7,238 nt of DNA, from the NCBI GenBank assembly GCA_015655095.1, contig JAATFR010000213.1, positions 1 through 7,238 of the forward strand, given 5' to 3'. The notes below the pieces were generated by a model. The model was not told the origin of the DNA, did not search any database, and saw only the letters and a program-made list of their open reading frames with translations. A program made the translations under genes and the position numbers. Every line of letters starts with the position of its first letter. The first letter of the stretch is position 1. Source of the stretch: Hyphomicrobiales bacterium (GTDB lineage: Bacteria > Pseudomonadota > Alphaproteobacteria > Parvibaculales > Parvibaculaceae). Shown here piece after piece: positions 1 to 5,855 of this stretch.

Positions 1-1
1 C

Positions 2-268
2 GTACCCGGCGCCGCGCCGTTGGGCACGCGCTTCAAGATCAATCCCCTGAGCTACTGGGGGCAGGAAGAACTTGAGGCCTATAGCGATGCCCACCGGCTG
101 CCGCGCCATCCGCTGGTCAAGGACGGCTATCTGTCCATAGGCTGCATGCCCTGCACCAGCCGCGTCCCTGTTGGCGGCTCTTACCGTGACGGCCGCTGGG
201 CGGGCACGGACAAGGTGGAATGCGGCATCCACATCCCGACGCCCAACATCGACGGCGACGGCATCTGA
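2..268 (+). CDS. cysH: Adenylyl-sulfate (APS) reductase, CysH family, C-terminal part (5' end outside window)
   Basis: This is the C-terminal 88 residues of a CysH-type reductase, open from the window edge and ending at TGA 266-268. CysH enzymes reduce activated sulfate (APS or PAPS) to sulfite with thioredoxin in cytoplasmic assimilatory sulfate reduction. The sequence shows the late part of the family: INPLSYW, then HPLVKDGYLSIGCMPCTSRV, then the terminal ECGIH motif whose Cys (codon 221-223) is the catalytic nucleophile in the family. The CxxC pair (codons 143-145 and 152-154) is half of the [4Fe-4S] ligand set of APS reductases and is absent from enterobacterial PAPS reductases, so an APS-using enzyme is inferred. 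The other cysteine pair would lie upstream of the window. About 11 residues follow ECGIH (IPTPNIDGDGI). The family call is firm; substrate preference is inferred. Confidence 0.9.
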   Translation, partial: VPGAAPLGTRFKINPLSYWGQEELEAYSDAHRLPRHPLVKDGYLSIGCMPCTSRVPVGGSYRDGRWAGTDKVECGIHIPTPNIDGDGI

Positions 269-287
269 GAAATCCGCAATTCGCTGC

Positions 288-316
288 TTGAGGTTGGGCA
301 ATGGATTTGCTACACC
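288..316 (+). promoter_or_regulatory. Candidate sigma-70-type promoter for tRNA-Leu
   Basis: TTGAGG (288-293) and TACACC (311-316) are separated by exactly 17 bases, and a GC-rich stretch follows the -10 box. The start point would be near 322-324, about 36 bases before the mature tRNA, leaving a short 5' leader for RNase P to remove. A GC-rich discriminator is typical of stable-RNA promoters under stringent control. The -10 match is only moderate, so this is a plausible candidate, not a certain call. Transcription reading through from cysH is the alternative. Confidence 0.4.
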
Positions 317-358
317 CGCGCCCACTGAAGAGCGGGGGCGAAAGCGCCTGAAGGATAT

Positions 359-443
359 GCGGTCGTGGCGGAATTGGTAGACGCGCAGCGTTGAGGTCGC
401 TGTGGGGCAACCCGTGGAAGTTCGAGTCTTCTCGACCGCACCA
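359..443 (+). tRNA. tRNA-Leu(GAG)
   Basis: An 85-nt class II tRNA. The acceptor stem is GCGGTCG (359-365) with CGACCGC (433-439), followed by discriminator A440 and an encoded CCA (441-443). The anticodon stem CAGCG (386-390) pairs with CGCTG (398-402) around loop TTGAGGT, giving anticodon GAG at 393-395, which reads CUC and CUU leucine codons. The D region carries GGAATTGGTAGACGC, typical of bacterial tRNA-Leu. A long variable arm (from 403, with GGG/CCC) marks the class II type. The T arm is GGAAG/CTTCT around TTCGAGT. All stems are intact, so the gene should be functional. It stands alone, with its own terminator downstream. Confidence 0.97.
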
Positions 444-481
444 TCCTTAAAACTGGCCTTACCAGCCAGCTTCATGAAAAG

Positions 482-511
482 CCGGGGCTGCTTTGCAGCG
501 CCCGGTTTTTT
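482..511 (+). terminator. Rho-independent terminator after tRNA-Leu
   Basis: CCGGG (482-486) plus GCTGC (487-491) pair with GCAGC (495-499) plus CCCGG (501-505). The loop is TTT and G500 is a single bulge. Six T residues follow at 506-511, the classic intrinsic terminator layout. TGAAAA at 475-480 mirrors TTTTCA after the stem, so the structure is nearly symmetric and could also stop transcription from the other side. A smaller hairpin, CTGGC/GCCAG at 453-469, sits between it and the tRNA end. The terminator separates the tRNA from the Kelch gene. Confidence 0.85.
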
Positions 512-575
512 CATTTCTGCTGATGCTGTAATCTCTGCTAGTCATGAACGGGTATTCAACTGACAGATTGACCCC

Positions 576-1544
576 ATGAACCCCATCTGCGCCTTTATCC
601 GCCTGATCCTGCTCGGAAGCCTCGCTTTCGGTCTTATGGATAGGGCGGCGCAGGCGGCTGACTGGGGGCAGGGCCAGCATATGCCAGCGGGGCGCGCCTA
701 CGCGGCGGCGGCGATTTCGGGCAACGATCTGTACGTGGTGGGCGGCGCGACCACGGTGGGGCCTGTTTCAGCCACCGAAATTTATGACATGAAGGCAGAC
801 GTTTGGCGTTCTGCCGAGGCTCTGCCGGTCGGACTCCAGCAGTTCGGCCTCGTCAATCTCGGGAATCGATTCTACGCGGTGGGCGGCTTTGCCGCGGCGG
901 GGCGCAACGGCGAGGGCGGCGGCCCCAGCGCCGCAGTCTATGTGTTCGACCCCGCGGTCGGCGTCTGGATGAATGCCCGTTCCATGCCGCAGGCGCGGGT
1001 CGGGGTGCAGCTTGTCGCCATTGGCAATCGGATCTATGCGCTCGGGGGACGCGGCGAAGGCGCGGCGGACGTCTATGTCTATGATCCCTCGCTGGACGAG
1101 TGGTCGGTGGCGCCCGGCAAGCTGCCCGCGCCGCGTTCAGGCGTGGCGGTCGTCGCCGTCGGCGATCTTATCTATGTCATCGGTGGCCAGAGCGGAGGCG
1201 CGCCAACGGCCCGTGTCGATATTTACGACACCGCGAAGGGTTCATGGCGCGCTGGTCCGCCGCTCCCTGCCGCCCGCAGCGGCCTTGCCGTGGCGCTGGC
1301 CGGTGGCGCGATCCATGTGGCCGGGGGCGAGGACATCAAGGCGCAGAAGACCTTCGCTGACCATTATGTGCTGGACCCGGCGGCGGGCGCATGGCGCAAG
1401 CTCGCGCCCATGTCGACGCCGCGGCATGATGCGGTGGCCGGTGCGGGAGCTGGTCGCTTCTTTGTCATCGGCGGCGGCACCGGAGCCGGGGTCTATGCCG
1501 TCTTCACTGCTTCCGATCAGGTTGAATACAGCCCCATAAAATAA
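576..1544 (+). CDS. Exported Kelch-repeat beta-propeller protein of unknown function
   Basis: A 322-residue protein. Residues 1-27 look like a Sec signal peptide: Arg9, a hydrophobic run LILLGSLAFGL (10-20) and AQA at 25-27 as a signal peptidase I site, so the protein is probably periplasmic or secreted. The rest is six Kelch repeats, seen as GG doublets near 56, 103, 157, 203, 250 and 299, each after a hydrophobic strand and followed by a Y/F-D...W segment (W77, W131, W176, W224, W273). The sixth Trp appears to come from the N terminus (W30 in ADWGQGQHMP), so the first strand would close the last blade. Propellers of this kind bind proteins or sugars, or act as enzymes; nothing here fixes the ligand. 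No good Shine-Dalgarno precedes ATG 576; I kept this start because it supplies a complete signal peptide. The next ATG (636) would remove most of it. The gene ends 17 bases before the preferred ivd start and may share its transcript. Confidence 0.85.
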   Translation: MNPICAFIRLILLGSLAFGLMDRAAQAADWGQGQHMPAGRAYAAAAISGNDLYVVGGATTVGPVSATEIYDMKADVWRSAEALPVGLQQFGLVNLGNRFYAVGGFAAAGRNGEGGGPSAAVYVFDPAVGVWMNARSMPQARVGVQLVAIGNRIYALGGRGEGAADVYVYDPSLDEWSVAPGKLPAPRSGVAVVAVGDLIYVIGGQSGGAPTARVDIYDTAKGSWRAGPPLPAARSGLAVALAGGAIHVAGGEDIKAQKTFADHYVLDPAAGAWRKLAPMSTPRHDAVAGAGAGRFFVIGGGTGAGVYAVFTASDQVEYSPIK

Positions 1545-1548
1545 ACAT

Positions 1549-1554
1549 GAAGAG
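1549..1554 (+). promoter_or_regulatory. Ribosome binding site deciding the ivd start
   Basis: GAAGAG lies 7 bases before ATG 1562. The upstream in-frame ATG at 1547 is preceded only by an AT-rich stretch with no purine-rich site, so 1562 is favoured. The sequence is a weak match to the anti-Shine-Dalgarno. Confidence 0.45.
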
Positions 1555-1561
1555 CCGTCCA

Positions 1562-2734
1562 ATGGCCGCGAACAGCTATCCCACTCTTGATTTCGACCTT
1601 GGCGAAACCGCTGAAATGATCCGCGACAGCGTGCGCGCCTTCACGGCGGACAAGATCGCGCCACGGGCGGCCGACATCGACCGGCTGAACGAGTTTCCAC
1701 GTGATCTGTGGCCTGAGCTTGGCGCGCTCGGCCTGCTCGGCATCACGGTCGAGGAGGAGTGGGGCGGGGCCGGGCTCGGTTATTTCGAGCATGTGATCGC
1801 GATGGAGGAAATCTCGCGCGGTTCGGCCAGCGTCGGGCTTTCCTATGGCGCTCATTCCAACCTGTGCGTCAACCAGCTGCACCGCTGGGGCAGCGAGGCG
1901 CAGAAGCGCGCCTATCTGCCGAAGCTCATTTCCGGCGCGCATGTCGGCGCGCTCGCCATGTCGGAGCCTGGCGCCGGATCGGACGTGGTGTCGATGCGCC
2001 TCATGGCTGTGAAAAAGGGCAGCCACTATGTGCTCGACGGCAACAAGATGTGGATCACCAACGGTCCCGATGCCGATGTGCTGGTGGTCTATGCCCGCAC
2101 CGATGCCGATGCAGGTCCGCGCGGCATCACGCCCTTCATCATCGAGAAGGGTATGAAGGGTTTCCGGGCGGCGCAGAAGCTCGACAAGCTCGGCATGCGC
2201 GGTTCAAATACGGCGGAACTGGTGTTCGAGGGCTGCGAGGTGCCTGAGGAAAATATCCTCGGCAAGCTGAATGAGGGCGTCCGGGTGCTGATGTCGGGGC
2301 TCGATTATGAGCGCGCGGTGCTGGCGGCCGGGCCGCTCGGCATCATGCAGGCCTGCATGGATGCGGTGGTGCCCTATGTGCATGAGCGCAGGCAGTTCGG
2401 TGCCCCCATTGGCACGTTCCAGCTCATGCAGGGCAAGCTTGCGGACATGTATTCGACGATGAACGCCTGCCGGGCCTATGTCTATGCGGTGGCGCGGGCC
2501 TGCGACCGGGGCCGGACCACGCGCAAGGACGCGGCCGGGGCCATCCTCTATGCCGCCGAGAAGGCGACATGGATGGCGCTGGAGGCGATCCAGACGCTGG
2601 GCGGCAATGGCTATATCAATGATTATCCGGTGGGCCGCCTGCTGCGCGACGCCAAGCTTTATGAAATCGGCGCGGGCACCAGCGAAATCCGCCGTATGCT
2701 GATCGGGCGCGAACTGTTCAACGAAACGGCCTGA
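1562..2734 (+). CDS. ivd: Isovaleryl-CoA dehydrogenase
   Basis: A cytoplasmic FAD flavoenzyme of the acyl-CoA dehydrogenase family (EC 1.3.8.4) that oxidises isovaleryl-CoA to 3-methylcrotonyl-CoA in leucine degradation, passing electrons to ETF. With the 1562 start it has 390 residues, normal for the family; ATG 1547 would add five. Visible motifs are YGAHSNLCVNQ (about 95-105), the FAD/substrate signature MSEPGAGSD (133-141), WITNGPDADV (164-173) and the C-terminal LGGNGYINDYPVGRLLRDAK. The catalytic base is decisive: IVD carries its Glu in helix G, here E250 in GLDYERAVLAAGPLG, while the usual C-terminal Glu of other acyl-CoA dehydrogenases is replaced by Ala371 in EIGAGTSEIRR, exactly as in known IVDs. 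The downstream flavin-reductase-like gene and thiolase make a likely operon. The liuBCDE-type genes of the same pathway are not in the window. Confidence 0.95.
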   Translation: MAANSYPTLDFDLGETAEMIRDSVRAFTADKIAPRAADIDRLNEFPRDLWPELGALGLLGITVEEEWGGAGLGYFEHVIAMEEISRGSASVGLSYGAHSNLCVNQLHRWGSEAQKRAYLPKLISGAHVGALAMSEPGAGSDVVSMRLMAVKKGSHYVLDGNKMWITNGPDADVLVVYARTDADAGPRGITPFIIEKGMKGFRAAQKLDKLGMRGSNTAELVFEGCEVPEENILGKLNEGVRVLMSGLDYERAVLAAGPLGIMQACMDAVVPYVHERRQFGAPIGTFQLMQGKLADMYSTMNACRAYVYAVARACDRGRTTRKDAAGAILYAAEKATWMALEAIQTLGGNGYINDYPVGRLLRDAKLYEIGAGTSEIRRMLIGRELFNETA

Positions 2735-2779
2735 TCCCACCCGGCATCCTGCCGCTGCCTTGTGGAACGGGCGGGTCAC

Positions 2780-2787
2780 AGGAAGGG
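2780..2787 (+). promoter_or_regulatory. Strong ribosome binding site deciding the flavin reductase-like start
   Basis: AGGAAGGG ends 7 bases before ATG 2795, an ideal Shine-Dalgarno position. It argues against the longer in-frame reading from GTG 2762, which would translate through this site and add 11 residues (MERAGHRKGHP) that the family does not need. Confidence 0.7.
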
Positions 2788-2794
2788 TCATCCG

Positions 2795-3325
2795 ATGAAG
2801 GATCTGCCTCTCTCGAAGGTCTACCAGTTGCTTGAACCGGGGCCGGTCGTTTTCCTGACGACGGCGAGCCGGGGCCGCAGCAACATCATGACCATGTCAT
2901 GGCACATGATGGTGGAGTTCACGCCGCCGCGGATCGCCTGCGTCGTCAGCGCCGGGGATTACAGTTTCACCGCGCTCAGGGCGACCCGGGAATGCGTCAT
3001 CGCCATTCCCGCCGTGCATCTGGCGGACAAGGTTGTGAAGGTCGGCAATTGCTCCGGGGAAGACACCGACAAGTTCGAGGCGTTCGGCCTGACGCCCCTG
3101 CCGGCGCAGGAGGTGCGCGCGCCCCTCGTGGCCGAATGTTTCGCCAACATCGAATGCCGGATTGTGGATACGCGGCTCGTCAACAAATACAATCTGTTCG
3201 TACTGGAAGGGATGAAGGCCTGGACCGATCCAAAGCAGAAAAATCCCAGAACCATCCATCATCACGGTTATGGCAAATTCATCGTCGATGGCGAGGTGAT
3301 AACGCTCAAGTCGAAAATGCCATAG
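2795..3325 (+). CDS. Flavin reductase-like (DIM6/NTAB family) FMN-binding protein
   Basis: A 176-residue soluble protein of the flavin reductase-like split-barrel family, whose members bind FMN and often reduce free flavin with NAD(P)H or serve as small oxidoreductases. The core starts at about residue 16 with GPVVFLTTASRGRSNIMTMSW, followed by FTPPRIACVV and a SAGDYSFTALRATRECVIAIP segment, the usual flavin-phosphate and isoalloxazine binding region. Later come NCSGEDTDKFEAFGLTPLPA and the strand IECRIVDTRLVNKYNLFVLEGMKAW. There is no signal peptide or membrane segment. Length is normal for the family. The gene lies 60 bases after ivd and 48 before the thiolase, so co-transcription is likely. 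Its actual substrate is not evident; a role in redox support for catabolism is only a guess from position. Confidence 0.8.
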   Translation: MKDLPLSKVYQLLEPGPVVFLTTASRGRSNIMTMSWHMMVEFTPPRIACVVSAGDYSFTALRATRECVIAIPAVHLADKVVKVGNCSGEDTDKFEAFGLTPLPAQEVRAPLVAECFANIECRIVDTRLVNKYNLFVLEGMKAWTDPKQKNPRTIHHHGYGKFIVDGEVITLKSKMP

Positions 3326-3373
3326 AACAGAGAACAAGCCGGTGCAGACAAGCCGCCGATATCTGAGGAATGA

Positions 3374-4585
3374 ATGAAGATGCCAGAAGCCCGCCCTTCC
3401 GTGAATGCCGATCCGGTCGTCATCGTCAGCGCCGCGCGCACGCCCATGGGCGGCTTTCAGGGCGCGCTCTCCGGTATGACCGGCCCTGAGCTTGGCGCCC
3501 ATGCGGTGCGGGCCGCCGTCGGGCGCGCAGGGCTTGCGGCCGATGAGGTCGATGAACTGATCATGGGCTGCGTGCTGCCGGCGGGCGTGGGGCAGGCCCC
3601 GGCACGGCAGGCGGCGCTCCGGGGCGGGCTCGCGCAATCGACGCCCGCGACCACGGTCAACAAGGTGTGCGGCTCGGGCATGAAGGCGGTGATGCTGGCC
3701 CATGACGCGCTGGCGCTCGGCCATGGCAAGGTGATCGTGGCGGGCGGCATGGAAAGCATGACCAACGCCCCCTATCTGCTGCCCAAGGCGCGCGGCGGCT
3801 TCCGGCTCGGTCATGCCGAGGTCAAGGATCACATGTTCCTCGACGGGCTGGAGGATGCCTATGAGGGCCGCCTGATGGGCACCTATGCCGAGGAGACGGC
3901 GCAGCATTACCAGTTTTCCCGGGAGGCGCAGGACGCCTATGCCCTTGAATCGCTGGCGCGGGCGAAGAAGGCCGTGACCAATGGCAGCTTCGAGGCGGAG
4001 ATTGCGCCGGTAACGGTCAGGGGCCGGGGCGGCGAGGTCGAGGTTTCGCAGGACGAGCAGCCGCTGAAAGCCGATCCGGCCAAGATTCCGGCCCTCAAGC
4101 CCGCCTTCGCTAAAGACGGCACGGTGACGGCGGCCAATTCCAGCTCGATTTCCGACGGGGCGGCGGCGCTGGTGCTGATGCGGCAATCCGAGGCCGAACG
4201 GCGCGGCCTCAAGCCGCTCGCCACCATCCGCGGCCACGCCATGCATGCGCAGGCCCCCGCCTGGTTCAGCACCGCGCCCATCGAGGCCATCTCCAAACTG
4301 CTTGCGCAGGTCGGCTGGAGTGTCGCGGATGTCGATCTGTTCGAGATCAATGAGGCCTTTGCCGTGGTTGCCATGGCGGCGATGCGGGAGCTCGACCTGC
4401 CCCACGGGAAGCTCAATATTTATGGCGGGGCCTGCGCGCTGGGGCATCCCATCGGCGCGTCCGGCAGCCGCATCATCGTGACCCTGCTCAACGCGCTGGA
4501 GCGGACGGGCGGGACAAGGGGCATCGCCTCGCTCTGCATCGGCGGCGGCGAGGCGACGGCGCTGGCCGTGGAGCGGGTGGCATGA
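3374..4585 (+). CDS. Acetyl-CoA acetyltransferase (thiolase)
   Basis: A 403-residue thiolase family enzyme (probably EC 2.3.1.9), interconverting acetoacetyl-CoA plus CoA with two acetyl-CoA. All catalytic elements are present: nucleophile C99 in NKVCGSGMKA, NEAF (326-329), H358 in GGACALGHPIGASGSR and the second catalytic Cys C388 in CIGGGEATA. SSSISDGAAALVLM (256-269) is the usual thiolase loop. The CIGGG-EATA ending, instead of the commoner GGGMG, is a variant seen within the family. Following ivd, it fits the end of leucine catabolism, where acetoacetate is activated and cleaved; beta-ketoadipyl or longer-chain thiolase activity is less likely but not excluded. GAGGA at 3365-3369 lies 4 bases from ATG 3374 and 10 from ATG 3380 (two codons later), so the start is ambiguous by two residues. 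The stop overlaps the next ORF by ATGA. Confidence 0.92.
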   Translation: MKMPEARPSVNADPVVIVSAARTPMGGFQGALSGMTGPELGAHAVRAAVGRAGLAADEVDELIMGCVLPAGVGQAPARQAALRGGLAQSTPATTVNKVCGSGMKAVMLAHDALALGHGKVIVAGGMESMTNAPYLLPKARGGFRLGHAEVKDHMFLDGLEDAYEGRLMGTYAEETAQHYQFSREAQDAYALESLARAKKAVTNGSFEAEIAPVTVRGRGGEVEVSQDEQPLKADPAKIPALKPAFAKDGTVTAANSSSISDGAAALVLMRQSEAERRGLKPLATIRGHAMHAQAPAWFSTAPIEAISKLLAQVGWSVADVDLFEINEAFAVVAMAAMRELDLPHGKLNIYGGACALGHPIGASGSRIIVTLLNALERTGGTRGIASLCIGGGEATALAVERVA

Positions 4586-4698
4586 AGGCATCGCTGGCGG
4601 ACCTGCTCTCACGGCTCCCCGGCCCCGCGACGGCGGAATGGCCCGCGGGCGAGCCTTTCGCCGCCTGGGTGGTATTCTGGGGACCGCAAGGGGAGTGA
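4582..4698 (+). pseudogene. Short ORF, possibly the N-terminal remnant of a truncated gene (cupin-like?)
   Basis: A 38-codon ORF starts inside the thiolase stop (ATGA at 4582-4585) and ends at TGA 4696-4698. Such overlap is the hallmark of translationally coupled operon genes, so a real gene probably once began here. The protein begins MKASLADLLSRLPGPATAEW and continues with a WPAGEPF segment. From memory this resembles the first residues of small cupin-domain proteins in related bacteria, whose barrel (with its His-rich metal motif) should follow, but no cupin motif is found in any frame of the next 270 bases. It is therefore either a remnant left after deletion of the 3' part, a genuinely small protein, or a chance ORF. 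The family resemblance is uncertain. Confidence 0.3.
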
Positions 4699-4779
4699 AA
4701 AGGCTTCTCAGGTATTATTTTCCAGTGATTACGGGCGGCGGCCCGGGCTGGAAGGGGGCTTGCAATATGGCTGCGGGGG

Positions 4780-4808
4780 TTGCCTTTGGCGTGTCTTGGG
4801 CCTATACC
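4780..4808 (+). promoter_or_regulatory. Candidate promoter of the rpsB-tsf-pyrH operon
   Basis: TTGCCT (4780-4785) and TATACC (4803-4808) are separated by exactly 17 bases and followed by a GC-rich stretch, the expected form for a growth-rate-controlled promoter. Each box matches about four of six sigma-70 consensus positions. Transcription would start near 4815 and give a 5' leader of roughly 155 bases before rpsB. No stronger candidate was found between 4699 and 4970. Confidence 0.45.
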
Positions 4809-4814
4809 CCCAGC

Positions 4815-4970
4815 CATCCCACACGCGGGGACGGGCGGAACCATGCCTTGATGCGGCTTTGCAGCTGCTGGAAGGCCTTACAGGTTTCGTCCATCCGGTG
4901 CGATCCGGGCTTTTGCCCAGTGATCGTCATCCCCCCGCGGAGGTTAACCGGAAAATGGAGATAAAGTGCG
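4815..4970 (+). promoter_or_regulatory. Structured 5' leader of rpsB, possible S2 autoregulatory element
   Basis: The stretch 4699-4970 has no convincing gene. Its 3' part can fold. Hairpin P1: GCCTT (4845-4849)/AAGGC (4872-4876), a 3x3 internal loop, then GCGGC (4853-4857)/GCTGC (4864-4868). Hairpin P2: CGATC (4901-4905)/GATCG (4922-4926) with inner GGGC/GCCC and loop TTTT. A longer helix joins TCCAT-CCGGT (4890-4899) to ACCGG (4947-4951) and ATGGA (4955-4959) with an AAA bulge; it encloses P2 and would cover most of the GGAG Shine-Dalgarno (4957-4960) that serves ATG 4971. In E. coli the rpsB-tsf mRNA is repressed by S2 through its leader, so a similar feedback is inferred here. The folds come from reading complementarity by eye and are not energy calculations; in GC-rich DNA such pairings can arise by chance. 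Confidence 0.4.
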
Positions 4971-5759
4971 ATGGCACTCCCTGATTTCACGATGCGCCAG
5001 CTTCTCGAAGCCGGCATTCACTTTGGTCACCAGACCCACCGCTGGAACCCGAAGATGGAGAAATTCCTCTTCGGCAGCCGCAACAACATCCACATCATCG
5101 ACCTTGCCCAGACCGTGCCGCTGCTGCATCAGGCGCTTGTCGCCGTGCGCGACATCGTGGCGGGTGGTGGTCGCGTGCTGTTCGTCGGCACCAAGCGCCA
5201 GGCATCCGACCCGCTGGCTGCCGCCGCGCGCCAGTGCGCCCAGTATTACATCAACCACCGCTGGCTCGGCGGCACGCTGACGAACTGGAAGACTATTTCC
5301 AATTCGATCCGCCGTCTGCGCACGCTGGACGAAATGCTGAGCGGCGAGACCAAGGGCTTCACCAAGAAGGAGCTTTTGAATCTCACCCGCGAGCGCGACA
5401 AGCTTGAGCTTGCCATCGGCGGCATCAAGGACATGGGCGGCATTCCCGACATCATGTTCGTGATCGACACCAACAAGGAAGCGATCGCCGTTCAGGAAGC
5501 CCAGAAGCTCGGCATCCCGGTCATCGCGATCCTCGACTCGAACTCGAACCCTGACAACATCTCGTTCCCGATCCCGGGCAACGACGACGCGGCCCGGGCG
5601 ATCACGCTTTATTGCGATCTGATGTCGCGCGCTGTCATCGACGGCATTTCCCAGAGCCAGATCGGTTCGGGCGTGGATGTCGGTGAAGCCGCCGAGCCTG
5701 TTTTCGAGGAACTGCCCGCTGAAACGCCAGCCGAGGTAGGTGCGGAAGCCGCCGTTTAA
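4971..5759 (+). CDS. rpsB: Small ribosomal subunit protein S2 (uS2)
   Basis: A 262-residue S2 protein of the 30S subunit, bound on the solvent side near the head-body junction and needed for S1 attachment. The start MALPDFTMRQLLEAGIHFGHQTHRWNPKM is the conserved N terminus, which fixes ATG 4971 as the start; GGAG at 4957-4960 is its Shine-Dalgarno. The coiled-coil protrusion covers about residues 105-155. The second S2 signature, PDIMFVIDTNKEAIAVQEA, is at 159-177, followed by GIPVIAILDSNSNPDNISFPIPGNDDA. The acidic Ala/Glu-rich tail (about 238-262) is a variable extension of the kind found in alphaproteobacteria. It heads the rpsB-tsf-pyrH operon, with 96 bases to tsf. Confidence 0.99.
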   Translation: MALPDFTMRQLLEAGIHFGHQTHRWNPKMEKFLFGSRNNIHIIDLAQTVPLLHQALVAVRDIVAGGGRVLFVGTKRQASDPLAAAARQCAQYYINHRWLGGTLTNWKTISNSIRRLRTLDEMLSGETKGFTKKELLNLTRERDKLELAIGGIKDMGGIPDIMFVIDTNKEAIAVQEAQKLGIPVIAILDSNSNPDNISFPIPGNDDAARAITLYCDLMSRAVIDGISQSQIGSGVDVGEAAEPVFEELPAETPAEVGAEAAV

Positions 5760-5786
5760 TCGACGCCTTTCCGGTTCGGATATTCC

Positions 5787-5811
5787 GGCCCCGGCGTCAA
5801 TCGCCGGGGCC
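5787..5811 (+). terminator. GC hairpin in the rpsB-tsf gap, possible attenuator
   Basis: A perfect 10-bp stem, GGCCCCGGCG (5787-5796) with CGCCGGGGCC (5802-5811), with a TCAAT loop. It is followed by ATATTTATACTT, which is AT-rich but not a continuous T run. This fits a partial terminator that would make tsf less abundant than rpsB in the mRNA, or a stable 3' end or processing hairpin. Full termination is unlikely because tsf and pyrH are normally co-transcribed with rpsB, unless the AT-rich stretch holds a second promoter. Confidence 0.6.
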
Positions 5812-5855
5812 ATATTTATACTTGGATTGACCCCTTAATTGCCGAGGTAGACCCC

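Noticed and set aside
359..511. tRNA-Leu as a possible integration site for a mobile element
   Set aside because: No integrase gene, no repeated tRNA 3' end elsewhere in the window and no foreign-looking genes follow it.
1517..2026. 169-codon open frame on the - strand opposite the start of ivd
   Set aside because: It overlaps a clear acyl-CoA dehydrogenase and has no domain or promoter of its own.
2897..4612. 571-codon open frame on the - strand across the flavin-reductase-like gene and the thiolase
   Set aside because: It lies opposite two well-supported genes. Its Arg/His/Gly-rich composition and lack of any domain are typical of antisense frames in GC-rich codon-biased DNA.
4722..4751. 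Hairpin CGGGC/GCCCG (4732-4745) with flanking CCAG/CTGG as a terminator of the catabolic cluster
   Set aside because: The stem is only 5 bp plus a poorly aligned outer pair, and no T run follows, so I cannot support a terminator call.
4638..4964. 108-codon + strand ORF in the gap before rpsB
   Set aside because: Its composition is Arg/Gly/Pro/Cys-rich without motif, it has no ribosome binding site, and it crosses the candidate promoter and leader folds. I treat the region as non-coding.
4944..5813. 289-codon open frame on the - strand opposite rpsB
   Set aside because: rpsB is unmistakable here; the antisense frame has no recognisable motif and reflects codon bias.
566..5834. The 10-mer GATTGACCCC occurs just before the Kelch start (566-575) and before tsf (5825-5834)
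   Set aside because: Many 10-base repeats are expected by chance in a 7-kb GC-rich window, and the two copies sit at different distances from their start codons.
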